Assembly: GCA_965661945.1 (NCBI GenBank)
Contig: CBFIFP010000001.1
Span: forward strand, 124,001 to 188,000
DNA length: 64,000 nt
Direction of reading: 5' to 3'
Origin: JAJRPT01 sp965661945
Lineage (GTDB): Bacteria > Bacteroidota > Ignavibacteria > Kapaibacteriales > UBA2268
Shown in pieces: positions 1-8,280 of this stretch (positions are counted from its first letter, which is position 1; the number at the start of each line of letters is the position of its first letter). The notes beneath the pieces were generated by a model. The model had not been told where the DNA came from. It saw nothing but the letters and a program-made list of their open reading frames with translations, and searched no databases. A program made the position numbers and the translations under genes.

Positions 1-1
1 A

Positions 2-451
2 GAGGAGGCGCTTGTATTTTTTCATGATATTCCAAAAATTAAAAATAAAATTCAATCATTGAATGATGTAGGACTAACTTATATAACTCTTGGTCAACAA
101 GCACCAACTTTATCAGGTGGCGAAGCTCAAAGGGTAAAATTAGCAACTGAATTAGCTAAGAAACAAACTGGAAAGACAGTTTATATGTTAGATGAACCAA
201 CAACAGGGCTTCATTTTCATGATATTCACATATTAATGAAACTTCTTAATCAATTAGCAGATAAAGGTAATACGGTAGTTATTATTGAACATAACTTAGA
301 TGTTATTAAGTGTGCCGATTGGATTATTGATTTAGGACCAGAAGGAGGAAAAAAGGGTGGATATATCGTAGCAGAAGGTACTCCAGAGCAAATAGCTAAA
401 TCTAAAAAAAGCTTAACTGGAAGGTATCTTAAAGAGGAATTAAAAAAGTAA
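2..451 (+). CDS. uvrA: UvrA excinuclease ABC subunit A, C-terminal fragment
   Basis: This is the 3' end of uvrA, the damage-recognition ATPase of nucleotide excision repair, cut by the left edge of the window. The reading frame is open from base 2, so the TTG at 59 is not the start. The fragment has the ABC signature LSGGEAQRVKLATEL, Walker B LDEPTTGLH, the switch histidine in VVIIEHNLDVIK, and the usual ending DLGPEGG...GTPEQIA. About 150 residues of a roughly 930-residue protein remain. Family assignment is very secure; nothing can be said about the missing part. Confidence 0.95.
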   Translation, partial: EEALVFFHDIPKIKNKIQSLNDVGLTYITLGQQAPTLSGGEAQRVKLATELAKKQTGKTVYMLDEPTTGLHFHDIHILMKLLNQLADKGNTVVIIEHNLDVIKCADWIIDLGPEGGKKGGYIVAEGTPEQIAKSKKSLTGRYLKEELKK

Positions 452-550
452 ATGTTTTTAAACATTTTTGAATGAAAAACGTAATAAGCTAATAGTTGTA
501 AAAAATATTATTTACAAAAATTTATTAACAAAATATTAAAAGAGAGGCCT

Positions 551-1423
551 ATGAATTTATTATTTACAATAATTTTATTTCTATCTATGGTTGCTTGTAC
601 TCAAGAGAACAATAAACCTGATAAAGTAAAAGTTGATAAAGCATCTATTTCTAAGATAGTAAATGGTATTTTAGAAAAAGAAAAAGCGACTGTTGAAGAG
701 GATAAATATAGTTATTTGATTGGACACGGTTACATAAAAGATGCATTGAAAGATACAAATTTTAATTTCAATTCTGAATATTTTATTCTTGGTGCTTTGC
801 AAGCTCTTGATGAATCGGGAGAGGATATGTTTTCTGAAAGCGATTTAAAGAGATTAAGAATGGAATTTGAACAGTTTATGCAATTAGCTGGACAAAGAAT
901 GCAAGAAGCAGAGTTGAATAAATTCAACGCTCGAGGTGAAAAATTCAAAAAGATGCATGATGAGTTTATTGCAAATTATATGAAAGAGAATCCTAATGCT
1001 AAAAAAACTCCATCGGGTGTTATTTATGAGAAGATTCGAGATGGCGTTGGTCCTTTTCCAAAAGAAAAAGATTTTATAACTTTATTAACTAATGGCTTTT
1101 TTATGGATGGTGAGCAGTTTGATAACTCTTTATCAACTGGTCAACCAAAGCAATTTATGTTAAACCAGATTTTTCCTGGTTTAAGAGAAATTGTTGAAAT
1201 AATGAATAAAGGAGCTAGATATAAAGTGGTAATTCCATATAATTTAGCTTTTGGTGAGGAAGGTGTTAATCCACAATTCCCTCCTTTTGCTACTTTAGTT
1301 ATGCAAGTTGAATTGGTTAAGTTAGATGTTTTACCTGAAAGTACTGGAGGTATGCAAATGCCTGAAGGTGTAAAAATTAAAGATGTTAGACAAAAAAGAA
1401 TTGCTGGTCCTCCAAAAAGATGA
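551..1423 (+). CDS. FKBP-type peptidyl-prolyl cis-trans isomerase lipoprotein
   Basis: 290 residues with a lipoprotein signal (hydrophobic stretch ending SMVAC, Cys 16), a helical FKBP_N-like dimerisation region at about 45-150, and an FKBP domain at about 155-255. The FKBP part shows DGEQFDNSL, FPGLREIVEIMNKGARYKVVI, IPYNLAFGEEG and PPFATLVMQVEL, the usual order of the family. It probably catalyses proline isomerisation while proteins fold in the periplasm or at the outer membrane. An AGAGAGG ribosome site precedes the ATG. The next gene starts inside its last codons (4-nt overlap), so the two are probably co-translated. The C-terminal tail of about 35 residues after the FKBP fold is basic and unassigned. 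Confidence 0.88.
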   Translation: MNLLFTIILFLSMVACTQENNKPDKVKVDKASISKIVNGILEKEKATVEEDKYSYLIGHGYIKDALKDTNFNFNSEYFILGALQALDESGEDMFSESDLKRLRMEFEQFMQLAGQRMQEAELNKFNARGEKFKKMHDEFIANYMKENPNAKKTPSGVIYEKIRDGVGPFPKEKDFITLLTNGFFMDGEQFDNSLSTGQPKQFMLNQIFPGLREIVEIMNKGARYKVVIPYNLAFGEEGVNPQFPPFATLVMQVELVKLDVLPESTGGMQMPEGVKIKDVRQKRIAGPPKR

Positions 1424-1974
1424 TATATGTAATATTATTATTTATAAGTAGTTTTTCCCACTCCAAAGATAATAATCAGCTTGGGGTGGGATTTTCTAAT
1501 TTATCAGGTGCTGGAGCAAGTTATAATTATAAATTTAATAGTTTGATTCATATTGAATTAAACTCATTTTATTTTTATCTTGGTGATAAACCTCCATTAG
1601 TTTATGATACCTACTTTAATTTTGGCGGAGAGATTCAATTAAATTTATTGAGATATTCAGAATTTGATAACCGATTATATTTTTTGATAGGTACTTCTTA
1701 TTGGAATGTAAATAAACATTATTCAAAAGATATAACTTCCATAAATGGTTCGCCTGACCAAGAAAATGTTGTAGATAATTATAAATTGTTTAATTACGGA
1801 GTGGGAGTTGGAAATCAATTTATTTTTAAGGAAAACTACTCACTTAATTTTTCAATTTTATATCAACTACAGAATTCTGATGTTTCACCTTTAAATAATT
1901 TAATTGATAGAAATCCTAAAAGTAATAGTTTTAACGGCTTAGGTTTTGGTATTTCTTTAAAATATAGATGGTAG
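1420..1974 (+). CDS. Putative outer-membrane beta-barrel protein
   Basis: 184 residues starting with a short hydrophobic signal (MIYVILLFISSFSHS) followed by alternating polar and aromatic segments ending in GLGFGISLKYRW, as expected of a small outer-membrane beta-barrel with a terminal aromatic residue. It overlaps the FKBP gene by 4 nt (ATGA type), which suggests co-expression. I do not recognise a named family. It might be a client or partner of the isomerase, but that is inference from position only. Confidence 0.6.
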   Translation: MIYVILLFISSFSHSKDNNQLGVGFSNLSGAGASYNYKFNSLIHIELNSFYFYLGDKPPLVYDTYFNFGGEIQLNLLRYSEFDNRLYFLIGTSYWNVNKHYSKDITSINGSPDQENVVDNYKLFNYGVGVGNQFIFKENYSLNFSILYQLQNSDVSPLNNLIDRNPKSNSFNGLGFGISLKYRW

Positions 1975-1997
1975 TCAATTATATATTCATAATTAAT

Positions 1998-4229
1998 TTA
2001 AATACTTCCTTGAATCTGAAGTGATATATGTCTTGTCATTCCTAAGTTTCCAACCATTTGAGTGTAATAATAATCAAATATATTGAAGCAATTTAAAGTT
2101 ATATTGTAGTCATATTTTTCGCTAAATAGTTTTTTTGTATTATAATTTACTCTAACATCTACAATGTTTGAATGATTCCTAATATCTGCATCTGTAATTT
2201 GAAGCGCAAGTAAATCATCTATTCTATCAATTCTGCTGTAATGTCTATAATCTATTTCAAATCTGAAGTCATTGATTAAATAATATATTTTGTTTTGTGA
2301 AATAAATTTTGACCTATATTTTAATACTTCGCCATAGTTATCTGTTGACAAATCAATTGGGTCGAGAAAAGTAGTTGATAAATCTATGCCAATTTTACCA
2401 AAAATACTTCTCAAACTTATCTCCAAACCTCTAATCCTAGCTTCTGATAAATTTTGGAATTTTATAGTAGTTTGCCCTGTTTCTGAAAATGATGGCTCAA
2501 TTAAGTTTTGCATATTATTTTGAAATAAGGATATGTCAAAATAAACTGGAACTTGATAAATTCTATCTTCATAAGTGTATGCTAATTCGGCTGACCAACT
2601 TGTTTCGGGGATTAGTTCTAAGTTTTCAATTACTTCAAATCCCTGAAATCTAATTTGTGAAAATCTTTCTGCAATTTGAGGCGCTCTAAATCCCCTTCCA
2701 CCGGATAATTTTATTGTGTTATTATCATTCAACTTAAAATTATTTCCTATTTTTGGAGAGAATTGTGGAACAGAGTTAATATCTTCAATAGATTCATAAT
2801 CAATCCTCCCTCCAGTTGTGAAAATCCAATGAATTCCGTTACCAAATAAATTTATAACTGAACTACGTTCATATTGAGTATATCCAGAATATATTGTTTG
2901 AATTCGGTTACTATAAACTGCAGAAGTAACATCATTAGCAAGAATATTAAAACCATAAGTTAAGTTATTATTTTTATTTAAAATAGTGTTTATCTGAACT
3001 TCATTATTATAAGATACTGCATTGGATTGACGATATTCTTCATTGTCTTTTGAGTAATTATTTTCATAATTAGTATAATAGATTCCACTTTTTATATTTA
3101 AAATAGTAGAGTTAGATAAAATATTTTCATAGCCCGTAAGTACTGCAACCTTATCTGATTTCACAAAAATACTTCTATCTTGGCTTGCCGGCGGTATTGT
3201 AGCCGAATCTAAACTTTGCCAAAATGCCCAATCGTCATTTTCGGCTAAACTTATATTTGTAATTACCTTAAACTTTTGATAATCATTAATTTTATAATCT
3301 AATTTCAATAGACCATTTACAATTTGCCTTTGGTCGTAATCTCTCCAAGAATTTCTATCAACATATCCTATATTTGCAAGTAATCCTAAGTTATTGATTT
3401 TTTTCTTAAATGTAAAATCCATACCACTATCAAAACTTAATTGGTCTTGATAAATCCATGATTCATATTTGGGCTTGGTATAAAATCCAGAATATGCTCT
3501 AAAGCTTGCTGTTTCATTTTCGTAATCATTATCAGTTATTAGGTTTATTACTCCTCCAATTGCACTTGTACCGTATAATGCAGAGCCAGCACCTTTTACC
3601 ACTTCAATTGATTTTGTGTTGAACATTGGAAGTGCATCAAATTTTATATCTCCGTTATCACCAGATAAAAGTGGAAAACCATCAAGCAACATTGCAACTC
3701 TTGAGCCAACTCCATAACTGAAACCAGATGAACCCCTTATGCTTATGTTATCTCTATTGATTTGAACTCCAGGAACATACTGCAAAGCCATATCTATGCT
3801 ATTCATTTGCCTCATCTTAAGTTCTTGCTGACTGATTATCGAAACTGAAATAGGAACATCTTGAATTGATTGGACTTTTTTATTTGCAGTAACTACAACA
3901 TTATCGCTTAAAAAATTATTTTGTTCTAAATTTACTCTTACAAATCGATTGTTATATTTGATTTTTAATGTTTTATAACTTACTGCTGATATTATAAGAT
4001 ACAGATTATTAGTGTCAAGTTTATCATTCTTTAAGTTTATTTTGAAATTGCCATCTTTATTAGTAACAGCTCCGTAATTAGTTGATTGTACTTGAACTAT
4101 TGCACCCGGGAATCCAATTACTTTTTTATCTTCAATAATATTTACATTACCTTCAATGACTTTGGAAGTTAATGACATTGAAAATATTAAAATTAAACTA
4201 ATTATCAAATGGTTGCGGTGGTAAATCAT
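1998..4229 (-). CDS. TonB-dependent outer-membrane receptor
   Basis: About 743 residues: signal peptide, a CarboxypepD_reg-like domain (about 25-105), a plug domain (about 115-230; VVVTANKK, QDVPISVSIISQQEL, SIRGSSGFSYGVGSRVAMLLDG, VEVVKG-like IEVVKGAGSALYGTSAIGGVINL), then a long beta-barrel. It imports a scarce nutrient, perhaps an iron complex, vitamin or peptide, using energy from TonB; the ligand cannot be read from the sequence. A TTG at 4238 is possible, but the ATG at 4229 has a GAGG site 9 nt upstream and is preferred. It overlaps the preceding lipoprotein gene by 32 nt, so the pair is one transcription unit. Confidence 0.92.
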   Translation of the reverse strand: MIYHRNHLIISLILIFSMSLTSKVIEGNVNIIEDKKVIGFPGAIVQVQSTNYGAVTNKDGNFKINLKNDKLDTNNLYLIISAVSYKTLKIKYNNRFVRVNLEQNNFLSDNVVVTANKKVQSIQDVPISVSIISQQELKMRQMNSIDMALQYVPGVQINRDNISIRGSSGFSYGVGSRVAMLLDGFPLLSGDNGDIKFDALPMFNTKSIEVVKGAGSALYGTSAIGGVINLITDNDYENETASFRAYSGFYTKPKYESWIYQDQLSFDSGMDFTFKKKINNLGLLANIGYVDRNSWRDYDQRQIVNGLLKLDYKINDYQKFKVITNISLAENDDWAFWQSLDSATIPPASQDRSIFVKSDKVAVLTGYENILSNSTILNIKSGIYYTNYENNYSKDNEEYRQSNAVSYNNEVQINTILNKNNNLTYGFNILANDVTSAVYSNRIQTIYSGYTQYERSSVINLFGNGIHWIFTTGGRIDYESIEDINSVPQFSPKIGNNFKLNDNNTIKLSGGRGFRAPQIAERFSQIRFQGFEVIENLELIPETSWSAELAYTYEDRIYQVPVYFDISLFQNNMQNLIEPSFSETGQTTIKFQNLSEARIRGLEISLRSIFGKIGIDLSTTFLDPIDLSTDNYGEVLKYRSKFISQNKIYYLINDFRFEIDYRHYSRIDRIDDLLALQITDADIRNHSNIVDVRVNYNTKKLFSEKYDYNITLNCFNIFDYYYTQMVGNLGMTRHISLQIQGSI

Positions 4230-4674
4230 CAAAATCAACCTCTATATTCAAATTATTAAATGTATCACCAATATCAACTTTTACCCAACTTGGCTGAGTT
4301 TTGTCTCCTGAAATCGTATAAACTCCAACAACTATTTGATTTAAAATGTCAGAAGTTGGTTGCAAAGCCACAGCTATATACTTTATTTCAACTGGAGGGT
4401 CAGGAATATTAAGAAACCATTCAATCGATTCAACTCTGATTGGTAATGAGGTAAAATCAACATAAGCGTTTCCTTGTGCGATTTCTTCAAAAAATACTTC
4501 TGGATTATCATTTTTAAATGCAACAACTCTAAGAGCAGTAACAGAGTCGGGCCAAGAACTGATTCCACCTTTAAACGTTATAACCCCACCTATAAATGAA
4601 CTTGGGATTAATTTTGGTTCTAACCCCTCCTGACAAGATATTAAAATTATTAGAAGTAAAAATATATATTTCAT
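4198..4674 (-). CDS. Small lipoprotein paired with the TonB-dependent receptor
   Basis: 158 residues with a lipoprotein signal (LLLIILISC, Cys 14) and a mature beta-rich domain of no family I recognise. Segments such as SSFIGGVITFKGGISSWPD and TALRVVAFKNDNPE suggest an immunoglobulin-like or DUF4397-like fold, unproven. It lies directly upstream of, and overlaps, the TonB-dependent receptor gene, so it may bind ligand at the cell surface or help the receptor. The receptor start codon lies inside this gene, which points to translational coupling. Confidence 0.65.
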   Translation of the reverse strand: MKYIFLLLIILISCQEGLEPKLIPSSFIGGVITFKGGISSWPDSVTALRVVAFKNDNPEVFFEEIAQGNAYVDFTSLPIRVESIEWFLNIPDPPVEIKYIAVALQPTSDILNQIVVGVYTISGDKTQPSWVKVDIGDTFNNLNIEVDFDDLPPQPFDN

Positions 4675-4762
4675 AAATTTAAGATATTTTTATAAACTGC
4701 TATGACGGAGATTTCAATATTTAATTTTATTATGTTGAAATGTTGTAGAAATAATTTTTTAT

Positions 4763-4857
4763 TAATTATTTTTAAATAGTTTGACACAAATCTAAGAATA
4801 ATAAATTAAAATAAGTAATATAACAAAAAAACGAGCCACATAAAGTGGCTCGTTTTG
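4763..4857 (-). repeat. Terminator-promoter repeat cassette, copy 1 (short)
   Basis: About 95 bp matching copies at 8117-8260 and 10563-10705. On the minus strand it holds the terminator hairpin of the gene ending at 4873, then the shared AT-rich block with TAGATTTG (a TAnnTTTG box). This copy lacks the poly-A part present in the other two. Confidence 0.75.
4824..4857 (-). terminator. Intrinsic terminator after the Asp-box/T9SS gene 4873-7200
   Basis: A perfect 12-bp stem (AAAACGAGCCAC at 4828-4839, GTGGCTCGTTTT at 4845-4856) with a 5-nt loop sits 16 nt past the stop codon. Runs of A and T on both sides would let it act on either strand. Confidence 0.85.
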
Positions 4858-4872
4858 AAAAATTTTATAAAT

Positions 4873-7200
4873 TTATTCTATAATAATTGTTTCACTTTTA
4901 TTTGAACCACCTATCTTAAAGTTGATTAGATATGCTCCTGGTTCATGCCCACTTAAATCTAATTCAATTTCCCCCCAAAAATTATCAACTGAAGTTACAT
5001 TATATTTTTTAATTTTATAGGATTTTCCACTACCAATTTCGATTAATTCTACTTGTAGTTTAGCTATTTTATTCATCATTGCAGAATAAAACCTCATTTT
5101 TAATATGTCTTTTACAGGATTAGGATATGGTGGAAAAGTCCAAATACTTGGTGGAATAGGCCTTTCCATTACTGAAGTGTAATAACTGAGTCTATCGTTT
5201 TCAATTGGAATATAAAATATTGTTTGCAAACCTAAGAATTTATAATAAATTTGATAATCATTGTCAAGCGATTGAATATATCTTCTTCTATCAGTAATTC
5301 TCTCAAATACATTAAAATTATAATTTTCATCAAAATAATATCTTACTTCCTCATAAAATATTACTCCTCCTTGATTTATTTTTTTTGCACCTAGAAAAAC
5401 TTGCTTTTCAATATTATCAATTCCTCTTGTTTCGCTTACGTTAAAATCATATTCTGATTCTATTGTTTTAATAAATTCAAAATCTTTATTATAAATATCA
5501 ATATTTTTTTCTCGAATTAAAATGTAATTTCCTTTTGAATCTTTGTATAAACTTATATCAATATTTTTTGTATCATTTGTTTGAATTTCTTTAAAAGTTT
5601 TACAACTATCTTCACTTAAAAATAATTTTGATTTAAACTCATTGTTTTTATCAAAAATAGAAGTCTTCCCCCATACCCAAAATTTATTACCGTCTAACAT
5701 TGTGTTATATAATGAAATACTATCATTTATTTCACCTAATGTGTCCAAACTATTTTCATTAACTTTATAAAAGATAGTTTTTCTTATTGAATCTTTAAAA
5801 GAATTATTTTCATCTTTTTCTTTTGTTGTTATTCTACTAGATGCAAATAAAAGATATGATTCATTATAAAAATTTGAAATTGACAATTCATTTAAAGAAA
5901 AATTATAATTTGGTATTATGTGCTCTAATCTTTTTAAAGTATCATTTATACTTAAAACAAGCCTTTTTCGAATTGATTTTGCACCACCATTTCTACCACT
6001 ACTCTGCAAATCGTACAAAAGGAGATAATTCGTTTTATTTTTAGCAACAAAGTTAATAACATTAGGAATATATATATCGCCATCTATCGTATCTCTAACA
6101 ATATCATGAGTATAACTAAAAGATTTCCCTGAGTTAGTTGATTTTAATAAATTACTTTTTAATGATTTTGTTTTAAAAAAATTATCCTTATCAAAAAGTA
6201 CTATTAATCTTGAATTGTCAATTGTATTATTTGATTTTAAATCCCAATTTATCAAATCATCAGCATCAGTTTTTAATATAGTTTTGTAATAACTTGATAT
6301 TATAACTGAACCATTTGATTCAATAATATCTGTAGGAAGATATTCCCAATAACTAATCTGTTCTATTGCCAGCCTATCATCTTTATAATTATGCAATAAT
6401 ACTTTTGATTTGGTTTGTTTATTATATTCAAAAATATTTAGCCCCAAATCTTTAAAAATCGCAAAATCTGGTGAAAATATTATATATTCATTATCTTTAT
6501 CTAAAAATTCAAAATTTCTTTGAGTTTCAAATATATCATGTCTTTCCCAAGTTAAATCTTCTTTAAGTTTTGCAATAGAAGTAGATGAATAAATATAAAA
6601 ATTATCATTTGTACTTTTTATAAAATTATATGTGAATGGAGTTTTAAGAAATTCTACATCAAAATTATTTTCACTAGATATATATGTTTTGTTTGTAGTT
6701 GTGTTAATTATTAATCTGTTGTTAAAAACACTTAAATATCTAATTGAATCAATATTTAGTTTTATTTTATTCCAACTATTACCATTATCTGTACTGATTA
6801 ATAAAGTGTCAGAATTAGTTGAAGCAACTAAACTATTGTTATACCAAACAATATCTGAAAAACCTTTTGATAATTTTTGAAAATCCCACCAGTCACCTTT
6901 ATCTGATGATTTCATAAATTTTCCATCAGAAGTAACTCCATAAACAATATTATTTTCTGAAATTAACTTCTTAATTTCACTTTTAGTTCCAGAATAATCC
7001 TGATAAAAAGTTTCGCAGTTATCATAAGTTCTAAGAACATTTCCTTCATCTCCATAAAATATTAATTCTCCTTCATTAATTTTTAATATTTTTGATGTTA
7101 AAGTTGAAATTGAATAGTAATTGTCAGGATTATGTTTATGAAGTTGTGCATTTAAGCTTATAAATGTAAATGTTAGGATTATTAATAATGATACTTTCAT
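4873..7200 (-). CDS. Asp-box (BNR/YCF48-like) surface protein with T9SS sorting domain
   Basis: 775 residues: signal peptide (about 1-18), an N-terminal beta-propeller-like region with Asp-box motifs (SSDKGDWWDF, STDNGNSWNKI, KSTNSGKSFSYT), a long region without clear motifs, and a C-terminal sorting domain of about 90 residues beginning WTFPPYPNPVKD and ending NKSETIIIE. The ending is typical of type A T9SS cargo, cut and anchored by PorU. It is a paralogue of 8281-10539 and 48235-50667: all three share FYGDEGNVL-like and GSNKSE.IIIE segments. A small Cys-rich exported protein is encoded just upstream (7276-7878), an arrangement repeated at 48-51 kb. Function unknown; likely a secreted or surface-bound binding protein. 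Confidence 0.8.
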   Translation of the reverse strand: MKVSLLIILTFTFISLNAQLHKHNPDNYYSISTLTSKILKINEGELIFYGDEGNVLRTYDNCETFYQDYSGTKSEIKKLISENNIVYGVTSDGKFMKSSDKGDWWDFQKLSKGFSDIVWYNNSLVASTNSDTLLISTDNGNSWNKIKLNIDSIRYLSVFNNRLIINTTTNKTYISSENNFDVEFLKTPFTYNFIKSTNDNFYIYSSTSIAKLKEDLTWERHDIFETQRNFEFLDKDNEYIIFSPDFAIFKDLGLNIFEYNKQTKSKVLLHNYKDDRLAIEQISYWEYLPTDIIESNGSVIISSYYKTILKTDADDLINWDLKSNNTIDNSRLIVLFDKDNFFKTKSLKSNLLKSTNSGKSFSYTHDIVRDTIDGDIYIPNVINFVAKNKTNYLLLYDLQSSGRNGGAKSIRKRLVLSINDTLKRLEHIIPNYNFSLNELSISNFYNESYLLFASSRITTKEKDENNSFKDSIRKTIFYKVNENSLDTLGEINDSISLYNTMLDGNKFWVWGKTSIFDKNNEFKSKLFLSEDSCKTFKEIQTNDTKNIDISLYKDSKGNYILIREKNIDIYNKDFEFIKTIESEYDFNVSETRGIDNIEKQVFLGAKKINQGGVIFYEEVRYYFDENYNFNVFERITDRRRYIQSLDNDYQIYYKFLGLQTIFYIPIENDRLSYYTSVMERPIPPSIWTFPPYPNPVKDILKMRFYSAMMNKIAKLQVELIEIGSGKSYKIKKYNVTSVDNFWGEIELDLSGHEPGAYLINFKIGGSNKSETIIIE

Positions 7201-7235
7201 AATTGTCCTTAAAATATTAAATGAAAAAAGAATAT

Positions 7236-7264
7236 AAAGAAGAGTTGTAAGACAACACTTCTTT
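7236..7264 (-). terminator. Hairpin between Cys-rich gene and Asp-box gene
   Basis: AAAGAAG-x-GTTGT pairs with ACAAC-x-CTTCTTT (12 pairs, one A/A mismatch, 3-nt loop) 12 nt past the stop of the Cys-rich gene. It may be a partial terminator that lowers expression of the following gene. A hairpin occupies the same place in the second copy of this gene pair (50693-50720). Confidence 0.6.
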
Positions 7265-7275
7265 ATTATTAATTA

Positions 7276-7878
7276 TTATAAATTATAGCAAGAATTAAAA
7301 CAATCAGGATATAAACTAGTTGGGTTTTCTGGTATAAATATAGGTTGATAATTACATTCTCCAGTTTCAATTAAGACAGGTGCTGAAACATTAACATTAA
7401 AGTTAAAACCATCCCAACATAATTCAAATTCTTGTTTACAAATTCCTGGATCAGCAGGGCAAGGTTCTAATAAAATGTATGGTACTTGGTCAGGAGGATT
7501 TACAAATACAAGTCTTTTACAAGCTGCATCATATATTTCATAAATTTTTCTTTGCGGGCAAGGTCCAATATTACCACATATAATTGCGGCATCTAATACC
7601 ATAGCTTTTTTAACAGCTATCCAAAAGGCAGCATCAATAGCCATACCAATACATGGATTATCATAAGGATTTATAACGTGACACAATTCCATAGAAGCAT
7701 GCCCTGTTGGTTGACAATCTAAGCAATAAACTACTGTCACTTGGCAAGAAGTACCTGGTATTGTCATATTAAATGTTTTTTGATTTGCTGGGGGACAAGT
7801 ACATTGAGCAGAACTTTCAACATTAGAGATAATCAATAATGAGAAAGTAATTATTAATAATGAAATGAAGTTTTTCAT
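7276..7878 (-). CDS. Small Cys-rich exported protein (partner of Asp-box/T9SS protein)
   Basis: 200 residues with a signal peptide (MKNFISLLIITFSLLIISNVESSA) and about 18 cysteines in the mature part, for example CTCPP, YCLDCQPTGHASMELCH, CGNIGPC and the ending CFNSCYNL. Paired cysteines suggest disulfide bonding outside the cytoplasm. No named family is recognised and it has no T9SS sorting domain. A paralogue of the same length lies at 50727-51323, also directly upstream of an Asp-box/T9SS gene, so the two proteins probably work together. The 400 bp before it hold several hairpins rather than a gene. Confidence 0.75.
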   Translation of the reverse strand: MKNFISLLIITFSLLIISNVESSAQCTCPPANQKTFNMTIPGTSCQVTVVYCLDCQPTGHASMELCHVINPYDNPCIGMAIDAAFWIAVKKAMVLDAAIICGNIGPCPQRKIYEIYDAACKRLVFVNPPDQVPYILLEPCPADPGICKQEFELCWDGFNFNVNVSAPVLIETGECNYQPIFIPENPTSLYPDCFNSCYNL

Positions 7879-8231
7879 TTTATTTTCCTTTTTAAGTTTT
7901 TAAATATTTTAAGAAATAAAGATAAAGGCAAATCGTCAATAGGTACGGACGTAGTTTTTATAACTACGTTTGCAAATGGGTTCGCAAAAATTCTTTCGAC
8001 GGGATTTTGCGAATCTTTTTTTTTGTTATTTCAAGTGCTCATTTTATTCTCCTTTTATAATAAGCCAACATTTGTGTTGGGAAACTATAAAACAAATAGT
8101 AAAATGTCATTTAATGTTAATATCATAATTGCAAATTAAAACATTTTTTTTTTTTTTGCAAATATTTTATTAATTATTTTTAAATAGTTTCCCACAAATA
8201 TATGAATAAAAATTTAAAATAAGTAATATAA
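7879..8231. other. Gene-free stretch with three hairpins and promoter cassette part
   Basis: No gene is seen. It holds palindromes at 7949-7969 (ACGTAGTT, loop TTTAT, AACTACGT), 7981-8013 (TTCGCAAAA ... TTTTGCGAA, then nine T) and 8065-8080 (CCAACA, loop TTTG, TGTTGG), then the poly-T part of repeat cassette copy 2. Confidence 0.7.
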
Positions 8232-8260
8232 CAAAAAAAAGAGCCACAAAAAGTGGCTCG
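8117..8260 (-). repeat. Terminator-promoter repeat cassette, copy 2 (A14)
   Basis: About 145 bp closely matching 10563-10705. Read on the minus strand: terminator stem, TAnnTTTG-like box, TTTGC, a run of 14 A (8144-8157), then TTAATTTG (8139-8132). The two TTTG-containing boxes are 19 nt apart in this copy. Confidence 0.8.
8232..8260 (-). terminator. Intrinsic terminator after gene 8281-10539
   Basis: Stem GAGCCAC (8241-8247) with GTGGCTC (8253-8259), AAAAA loop, followed on the minus strand by eight T. It is nearly identical to the stem after secA. Confidence 0.8.
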
Positions 8261-8280
8261 ATTTGAAAATGTTAATAATT

